Shown here: positions 59,758-64,000 of the stretch, piece after piece
Layout of the letters: every line of letters starts with the position of its first letter
How positions within the stretch are numbered: the stretch's first letter is position 1
Assembly: GCF_030264295.1 (NCBI RefSeq)
Contig: NZ_CP127173.1
Span: 255,501 to 319,500, forward strand
DNA from: Amycolatopsis nalaikhensis
GTDB taxonomy: Bacteria > Actinomycetota > Actinomycetes > Mycobacteriales > Pseudonocardiaceae
Reading direction: 5' to 3'
Length of the DNA: 64,000 nt
Program-made: the position numbers and the translations under genes
The notes under the pieces: model-generated
What the model saw: the letters and a program-made list of their open reading frames with translations, nothing else
What the model was told of the DNA's origin: nothing
Database searches by the model: none

Positions 59758-60702
59758 GTGCCCAAGATCGCGGTGACCCGATGGATTCCCGATGACGCGG
59801 TGAAGCTCCTGGCCGAGGCGGGCGACGTGGTGGTGTCGCCCGCCGACCGCCCGTTGACCCGCGAAGAACTGCACGAGTTCGTCGACGGCGCCGCTGCCGT
59901 GGTCGGCATGCTGCACGACCGGCTCGACGGCGCGCTGGCCGACGCCGCGGGCCCCGGCCTGAAGGTGGTCGCGAACGTCGCGGTCGGCTACGACAACGTC
60001 GACGTCCCGGCGCTGGCTTCCCGCGGAGTCGTCGTCACGAACACGCCGGGCGTGCTCACCGACGCCACCGCGGACCTCGCCTTCGGCCTGCTGCTGGCCG
60101 TCACCCGGCGGATCGGCGAGGGCGAGCGGCTGCTGCGCTCGCGCACGCCGTGGTCGTTCCACCTCGGCTTCCTGCTCGGCTCCGGGCTGCAGGGCAAGAC
60201 GCTCGGCATCGTCGGGTACGGCCAGATCGGCCGCGCGATGGCCCGGCGCGCCGAGGCGTTCGGCATGTCGATCGTCTACTCAGGACGGTCGAAGCGGGAC
60301 ACCGACGCGGAATACGTGTCCTTCGAAGAACTCCTGGCGCGCTCGGACGTCGTCTCGCTGCATTGCCCGCTGACGCCGGAGACGCACCACCTCATCGACG
60401 CCGAGGCGTTGCGCGCCATGAAACCCGGCGCGTACCTGGTGAACACGACCCGCGGCCCGGTCGTCGACGAAGCCGCGCTCGCGGACGCGCTCGAAGCCGG
60501 GGAGATCGCCGGCGCCGCGCTCGACGTGTTCGAGAAGGAACCCGAGGTCGAGCCGCGCCTGCTCGGCCGCGACGACGTCGTGCTGAGCCCGCACCTCGGG
60601 TCCGCGACGGTGGAAACCCGCACCGAGATGGCCGTGCTGGCCGCCCGCAACGTCGTGGCGGTGCTCGCCGGGCGGCCCCCGTTGACGGAGGTGAAGCCGT
60701 GA
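59758..60702 (+). CDS. D-2-hydroxyacid dehydrogenase, probable glyoxylate/hydroxypyruvate reductase
   Basis: This is a 314-aa protein. The NAD-binding motif is GKTLGIVGYGQIGRAMARRA, the substrate Arg is in LVNTTRGPVVDEAAL, the catalytic Glu in DVFEKEPEVEPRLL and His in LSPHLGSAT. GTG 59758 is the start. Its stop overlaps the glycerate kinase start (GTGA), so the pair probably forms glycerate from hydroxypyruvate or tartronate semialdehyde and then phosphorylates it. The exact substrate is inferred from this pairing. Confidence 0.85.
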   Translation: MPKIAVTRWIPDDAVKLLAEAGDVVVSPADRPLTREELHEFVDGAAAVVGMLHDRLDGALADAAGPGLKVVANVAVGYDNVDVPALASRGVVVTNTPGVLTDATADLAFGLLLAVTRRIGEGERLLRSRTPWSFHLGFLLGSGLQGKTLGIVGYGQIGRAMARRAEAFGMSIVYSGRSKRDTDAEYVSFEELLARSDVVSLHCPLTPETHHLIDAEALRAMKPGAYLVNTTRGPVVDEAALADALEAGEIAGAALDVFEKEPEVEPRLLGRDDVVLSPHLGSATVETRTEMAVLAARNVVAVLAGRPPLTEVKP

Positions 60703-61823
60703 CCAGGGTCGTCATCGCGCCCGACAAGTTCAAGGGCAGCCTGACCGCGGTCGAGGCCGCGGACGCGATCGCCCTCGGCGTGCGCGACGCGCTGCCGGAG
60801 GCCGAAGTCGTCACGTGTCCCGTCGCGGACGGCGGCGAAGGCACCCTCGACGTGCTCGAAGCCGCGGGCGCCCGGATCGTCCGGCTCACCGTCCGCGGCC
60901 CGCTGGACGAGCAGGTCAAGGCGCGGTACGCGGTGCTGAACGGCACGGCGTACGTCGAATCGGCGCGCGCGTGCGGCATCGAATTCGTCGAGCCCAGCCC
61001 GGAAACGGCGCTGGCCGCGCACACCTGGGGCGTCGGCGAACTGCTCATGGACGCACTCGTGCACGGCGCGAAACGGCTCGTCCTGACCGTCGGCGGCACG
61101 GCCAGCACCGACGGCGGAGCCGGGATGCTCGGCGCACTCGGCGCCGGCGTGCTGGACGCGTTCGGCGCACCGGTCGGGCTGGGCGGCGGCACGCTGACGC
61201 GGGTCGCCTCGACCGAGCTGAACCCGGTGCGGGAGCGGCTGGAAGGCGTGCCGGTCGCGGTCGCCACCGACGTCACGAACCCGCTGCTCGGACCTTCGGG
61301 AGCGGCGGCCGTGTTCGGACCGCAGAAGGGCGCCGGGCCTGCGGAAGTCGCGTTGCTCGACGAAGCACTCGGGCGGTGGGCGCACGCACTGCAGGTCGGG
61401 GGCGCGCCGGACGTCACGCGGGTACCGGGCGCGGGGGCGGGCGGCGGCGTCGCGGCCGGAGCCATCGCGGGACTGGGCGCGACCGTCGAATCCGGGTTCG
61501 ACCTGATCGCCGGGCTGACCGGCGTCGACCGCGCGCTGGACGGCGCGGACCTCGTCATCACCGGCGAAGGTTCGCTCGACGAGCAGAGCCTGAACGGCAA
61601 GGCACCGGCGGGAATCGCGGCGCGCGCGAAGCCACGCGGGGTGCCGCTGATGGCGATCGCCGGGCGGGTCCGGCTCGACGAAGCCGGCCTGGCTCAGCTG
61701 GGCGTCGTCGGGATCAGCGCGCTGATCGACCACGCGCCGTCGTTCGAGCACGCGCGGACCCACGCGGCGGAACTGCTGCGGGCCCGGGCGGCGGAGCTGG
61801 TGCGGAACTGGGCGTCCCGCTAG
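60699..61823 (+). CDS. Glycerate kinase (GlxK/GarK family)
   Basis: This is a 374-aa protein of the type I glycerate kinase family. Motifs are IAPDKFKGSLTAVEAA, VADGGEGTLDVL, GGTASTDGGAGML, PQKGAGPAEVALLD and VITGEGSLDEQSLNGKAP. It phosphorylates D-glycerate, feeding lower glycolysis. GTG 60699 overlaps the dehydrogenase stop. A strong hairpin follows the stop. Confidence 0.94.
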   Translation: MTRVVIAPDKFKGSLTAVEAADAIALGVRDALPEAEVVTCPVADGGEGTLDVLEAAGARIVRLTVRGPLDEQVKARYAVLNGTAYVESARACGIEFVEPSPETALAAHTWGVGELLMDALVHGAKRLVLTVGGTASTDGGAGMLGALGAGVLDAFGAPVGLGGGTLTRVASTELNPVRERLEGVPVAVATDVTNPLLGPSGAAAVFGPQKGAGPAEVALLDEALGRWAHALQVGGAPDVTRVPGAGAGGGVAAGAIAGLGATVESGFDLIAGLTGVDRALDGADLVITGEGSLDEQSLNGKAPAGIAARAKPRGVPLMAIAGRVRLDEAGLAQLGVVGISALIDHAPSFEHARTHAAELLRARAAELVRNWASR

Positions 61824-61835
61824 CGAACGGACCTT

Positions 61836-61867
61836 CCGCGGCGGTGCGAAAGGCCCGTCCGCCGCGG
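61836..61867. terminator. Bidirectional terminator between glxK and the HesB-like gene
   Basis: CCGCGGCGG (61836-61844) pairs perfectly with CCGCCGCGG (61859-61867) around a 14-base loop. It lies between convergent stops and touches the stop of the minus-strand gene. Confidence 0.7.
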
Positions 61868-62161
61868 TCAGCTCGTGTGCTGCGGCAGGACGGCGAAGGC
61901 GACCCCGCCGGTTTCGTCCTCCTGCACGTCGAGCACCTTGTCGTCGAGCAACGCCGCGGCCTGCGGTTCGAGGAACACCTTCGGGCCTTCGTCGGCACCC
62001 AGCACGCTGTCGCCGTCCGCGGGTGCGGGCGCGACGGACAGGGCCAGCTGCGCGCTTTCACCCTCGGCGTTCTGCACGGCCAGGCGGAGCCCGGCGTCCC
62101 CTTCGCTCTGGCTGGTCAACGCGGTGATCGCCTCGGCGGCGGCTTCGGTCACGGTCAGCAT
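61868..62161 (-). CDS. HesB/IscA-like protein lacking cysteines
   Basis: This is a 97-aa protein (start ATG 62159-62161) with the A-type carrier fold pattern: MLTVTEAAAEAITAL at the start and GPKVFLEPQAAALLDDKVLDVQ in the middle. It contains no cysteine at all, whereas IscA/ErpA proteins bind clusters with three. It therefore cannot carry an Fe-S cluster by the usual site and may be a structural relative with another role. It stands alone between a terminator and an inverted-repeat region. Confidence 0.7.
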   Translation of the reverse strand: MLTVTEAAAEAITALTSQSEGDAGLRLAVQNAEGESAQLALSVAPAPADGDSVLGADEGPKVFLEPQAAALLDDKVLDVQEDETGGVAFAVLPQHTS

Positions 62162-62237
62162 CTTCGGCCTTCCCTTCGTCGCGGTCCGATGCACTGGTGC
62201 CCCACGCTAGGGGCCGCCGTTCGGACGCGCAGTCTGA

Positions 62238-62327
62238 GAACCTTGTTCTGGTCAGGCCGGCGCTACGGACCGCCGGATACCCGCCTGCCGTGACGCTCGC
62301 GCCGGCCGACGGCAGAACAAGGTTCTT
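62238..62327. repeat. Nested inverted repeats, about 90 bp
   Basis: The outer arms AGAACCTTGTTCTG (62238-62251) and CAGAACAAGGTTCT (62314-62327) are perfect complements. Inner arms GGCCGGCGC (62256-62264) and GCGCCGGCC (62300-62308) are also perfect, leaving a 35-base loop. Each outer arm is in itself an AGAAC-N3-GTTCT palindrome. It follows the DUF5709 stop by six bases, so it may be a terminator or a pair of operator sites for the HesB-like gene. Confidence 0.65.
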
Positions 62328-62333
62328 CGCGGA

Positions 62334-62744
62334 TCAGCCCTGCCGAGCCTCGCGTATGGCGTCAGCCACAGAGCCGCCCGCGTAGTCCGCCCGCTCGCCC
62401 GGATCGGGATCGGCGTGGCGGTGGGGCAGTTCGTCGTCCGGGGTCACTTGCTCGAAGTCCGGCGGCGCGTCCTCGACGGTCTCGTCGAGCTGATCCGCGG
62501 GCGTAGCGGCGAGCGGGCGATCCGGCACCGGGTCGGGTTCGGCGTCCGGCTCCTCTTCGGCGAGGCGCTGGCCCATCGGCTCGCCTTCGCGGATCTCGCT
62601 GGGCGTCGTGCCGTAGCGGTTGGCGGCACTCCAGTGCTCGGGCGGCTCGACGCCCTCTTCGAGCGGGTCCACGCGCAGCTCGTCCTCGTCCAGCGCCTCG
62701 CTGGGGGACAAGCTTTCCGGTTCGGCCGCGTCACGGTCACTCAC
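62334..62744 (-). CDS. DUF5709 acidic protein
   Basis: This is a 136-aa, highly acidic, probably disordered protein. The core PLEEGVEPPEHWSAANRYGTTPSEIREGEPMGQRLAEEEPD is characteristic of DUF5709, seen in many actinobacteria. AGGSVADAIREARQG closes the protein. No enzymatic motif is present and the function is unknown. It is divergent from the GtrA gene. Confidence 0.85.
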   Translation of the reverse strand: MSDRDAAEPESLSPSEALDEDELRVDPLEEGVEPPEHWSAANRYGTTPSEIREGEPMGQRLAEEEPDAEPDPVPDRPLAATPADQLDETVEDAPPDFEQVTPDDELPHRHADPDPGERADYAGGSVADAIREARQG

Positions 62745-62857
62745 TGGTCTCTCCCGGCGCGTAGGCAGTAGTCATCGCCGGTGAGCTACCCGGGGTGCCG
62801 GGGGCCGAAACCCCGGCGGTGTCGCCGGGATCACATTTCTTCAACCGGTTTAACACA

Positions 62858-62873
62858 TTCACAAGTTTGTGAA
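62858..62873. promoter_or_regulatory. Palindrome in the DUF5709/GtrA promoter
   Basis: TTCACAA (62858-62864) and TTGTGAA (62867-62873) flank two bases, 19 bp before the GtrA ATG. AACCGGTT (62843-62850) is a second short palindrome. Both are AT-rich for this genome and look like operator or promoter elements. Confidence 0.45.
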
Positions 62874-62892
62874 CGCAAGGTAGCTTGGCATC

Positions 62893-63366
62893 ATGGCCAC
62901 CACCAGGTGCGCACCGGAGCACCGGCTGCTCGCCGCCGACCCGGACCGCCACCACGAACTCGGCACGCACGCGGCGTGGTACGTCGTGGCGGGCGTCGTG
63001 ACAACCGGGGTCCAGGCGGTTTTGTTCCTGCTGCTGCGCGACGAGCTCGGCTCGCAGGTGGCGAACCTGGTCGCGATCGCGCTGACGACGGTGGGCAACA
63101 CGGAGTTCCACCGCCGGGTGACGTTCGCCGGGCGGCGCAGCAACGCGGGCAAGCGGCACCTGCAGGACATCCTGACGTTCGCGTTCTACGCGGGTTACGG
63201 GTCGGCGGTGCTGGCGATCCTCGACGCGCTGGTCGACCGCCCGACGTCCTGGGAGGAAACGGGCACGCTCCTGCTGGCCAGCCTGGTTGGCGGCTTCGTC
63301 CGGTTCGCGGTGCTGCGCTGGTGGGTGTTCGCCCACCGCGAGGCCGCGACGGCCCGGACCGGCTAG
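62893..63366 (+). CDS. GtrA family membrane protein
   Basis: This is a 157-aa protein with four membrane helices: WYVVAGVVTTGVQAVLFLLL, VANLVAIALTTVGNTEFHR, LTFAFYAGYGSAVLAILDAL and LASLVGGFVRFAVLRWWVF. The GNTEFHRRVTF and RFAVLRWWVF segments are GtrA signatures. GtrA proteins are thought to move polyprenyl-linked sugars across the membrane for wall decoration. The start is ATG 62893. The next gene begins 11 bp downstream. Confidence 0.88.
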   Translation: MATTRCAPEHRLLAADPDRHHELGTHAAWYVVAGVVTTGVQAVLFLLLRDELGSQVANLVAIALTTVGNTEFHRRVTFAGRRSNAGKRHLQDILTFAFYAGYGSAVLAILDALVDRPTSWEETGTLLLASLVGGFVRFAVLRWWVFAHREAATARTG

Positions 63367-63377
63367 CGTCTGCGGGC

Positions 63378-63731
63378 GTGGCCCCGGAAGAGATCAAGCC
63401 CCACGAAGGCGGCAGCGAGCCGGATTACCGCTTCACGCTGGCCAACGAGCGGACGTTCCTGGCCTGGCTCCGCACGGCACTGGGGTTGCTGGCGGGAGGG
63501 GTGGCGGTCCACCAGCTGGTCCCGAAACCCGCGGCGGCGAGCGCGGTGCTGGCGGGGGTGTGCGTGGTGCTGGCGGCGGTCCTGGCGGCGACGGCGTACC
63601 CGCGGTGGCGGCGGGTGCAGATCGCGATGCGGGCGGGAGAGCCGTTGCCGCGGAGCTGGATGATCGTGGTGCTGACGGGCGGGCTGCTGGTGTTGATCGT
63701 GGCAGCGGCGGTGCTGCTGGTGCTGTCGTGA
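63378..63731 (+). CDS. DUF202 (YidH-type) membrane protein
   Basis: This is a 117-aa protein from GTG 63378. FTLANERTFLAWLRTALGLLAGGVAVHQL is the DUF202 signature. Two more helices follow (AVLAGVCVVLAAVLAATAY; WMIVVLTGGLLVLIVAAAVLLVL). Its function is unknown. These genes often occur in pairs; the following frame begins in a GTGA overlap but does not look like a second intact DUF202 gene. Confidence 0.87.
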   Translation: MAPEEIKPHEGGSEPDYRFTLANERTFLAWLRTALGLLAGGVAVHQLVPKPAAASAVLAGVCVVLAAVLAATAYPRWRRVQIAMRAGEPLPRSWMIVVLTGGLLVLIVAAAVLLVLS

Positions 63732-63858
63732 GCGGCGCAAGCGCGGACACGAGGCCAGACGAACGCGATCCCGAATCGCAACCCGCCTCGGCCGTCGAGA
63801 GCAGAGCGCGCTGGGGCGTCACGGCGAGTCGATGCACCGCCACACGGCGCCCCGCCCC

Positions 63859-64000
63859 CTACCGGCGAGCCGCCCGCGCCGCAACCCGCGTCGCCGCCCG
63901 CTCCGCACCCGGGTCACCCGAATGGCCACGGAGCGCACTCACCGCCGCACCCCCCATCCGGCCCAAGCCGCCCCGGCGACCGACTTCCTCCGCCGACCGG
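63859..64000 (-). CDS. Possible C-terminus of a protein running in from the right edge
   Basis: A minus-strand frame is open from the window edge to a TAG at 63859-63861. It encodes an Ala/Arg-rich end (SALRGHSGDPGAERAATRVA) preceded by a hydrophobic AGAAWAGWGGAAV. The sequence is plausible as a protein tail but composition alone could keep it open. No family can be named. Confidence 0.3.
   Translation of the reverse strand, partial: RSAEEVGRRGGLGRMGGAAVSALRGHSGDPGAERAATRVAARAARR

Noticed and set aside
62238..62250. LexA (SOS) box
   Set aside because: The arms are GAAC-N3-GTTC; the actinobacterial LexA site needs a four-base spacer, and no damage-response gene is adjacent.
63728..64000. Intact second DUF202 gene after 63731
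   Set aside because: The frame has no membrane helices and none of the ERTxLAWxRT-type core after DPESQP.

Overview
The window is a chromosomal stretch from a high-GC actinomycete. Evidence is the very high GC content, frequent GTG starts, long antisense reading frames, and actinobacterial family content (DUF5709, GtrA, Cox form II, MoxR/CoxE sets, ROK and LacI sugar operons). Gene content and 30-bp intergenic hairpin repeats would fit a Pseudonocardiales genus such as Amycolatopsis, but that placement is inference. No insertion sequence, phage gene or CRISPR array was seen. The only RNA gene found is one tRNA-Arg(ACG).

Layout. 1-2570: tail of a Pro/Thr-rich protein, a hairpin-repeat array, and a TetR regulator divergent from a flavin-dependent hydroxylase-like gene. 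2572-10285 (minus): a complete high-affinity potassium module (27-aa membrane peptide, kdpF, kdpA, kdpB, kdpC, kdpD, kdpE); kdpA as read carries a one-base frameshift. 10609-14565: asparagine synthetase, two small hypotheticals, an SRPBCC gene and its divergent TetR gene. 14555-25006: an inositol catabolism locus with a LacI regulator and Gfo/Idh dehydrogenase on one side, and an eight-gene plus-strand operon (iolE-like, ABC substrate-binding protein, permease, ATPase, iolC, Cgl0159-like, iolB, iolD) on the other. From the substrate-binding protein onward, every junction is an NTGA overlap.

25026-33225: secreted propeller, MFS transporter and secreted metallophosphatase (one minus-strand operon), a SufR-like cysteine-bearing regulator divergent from two small membrane proteins, an FAD monooxygenase and a membrane diguanylate cyclase. 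33527-44248: a form II molybdenum hydroxylase (CoxS, CoxL, CoxM, CoxG) with accessory genes XdhC, CoxE, MoxR and MocA, interrupted by a tRNA gene and a GT-C glycosyltransferase. 44245-50810: the protocatechuate branch of the beta-ketoadipate pathway (pcaI, a 33-aa bridging ORF, pcaJ, F, H, G, D, C and an IclR regulator), without pcaB, running on into the MocA/MoxR genes.

50976-58733: an alpha-galactoside utilisation locus (ROK repressor, ABC importer without its own ATPase, secreted GH27) divergent from a cytoplasmic GH36. 58840-64000: secreted SGNH esterase, hydroxypyruvate reductase plus glycerate kinase, a cysteine-free HesB-like protein, DUF5709, GtrA and DUF202 proteins, ending in an unresolved stretch.

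The region reads as a catabolic neighbourhood (inositol, aromatics, alpha-galactosides, glycerate, a purine- or CO-like hydroxylase of unknown substrate), mostly in compact operons, each with its own local regulator and a palindromic operator in the divergent promoter. I saw no clearly new multi-gene system. The items most worth following are the form II Cox set, the Cgl0159-like candidate aldolase, the SufR-like/DUF2231 pair, the bridging micro-ORFs and the kdpA frameshift.
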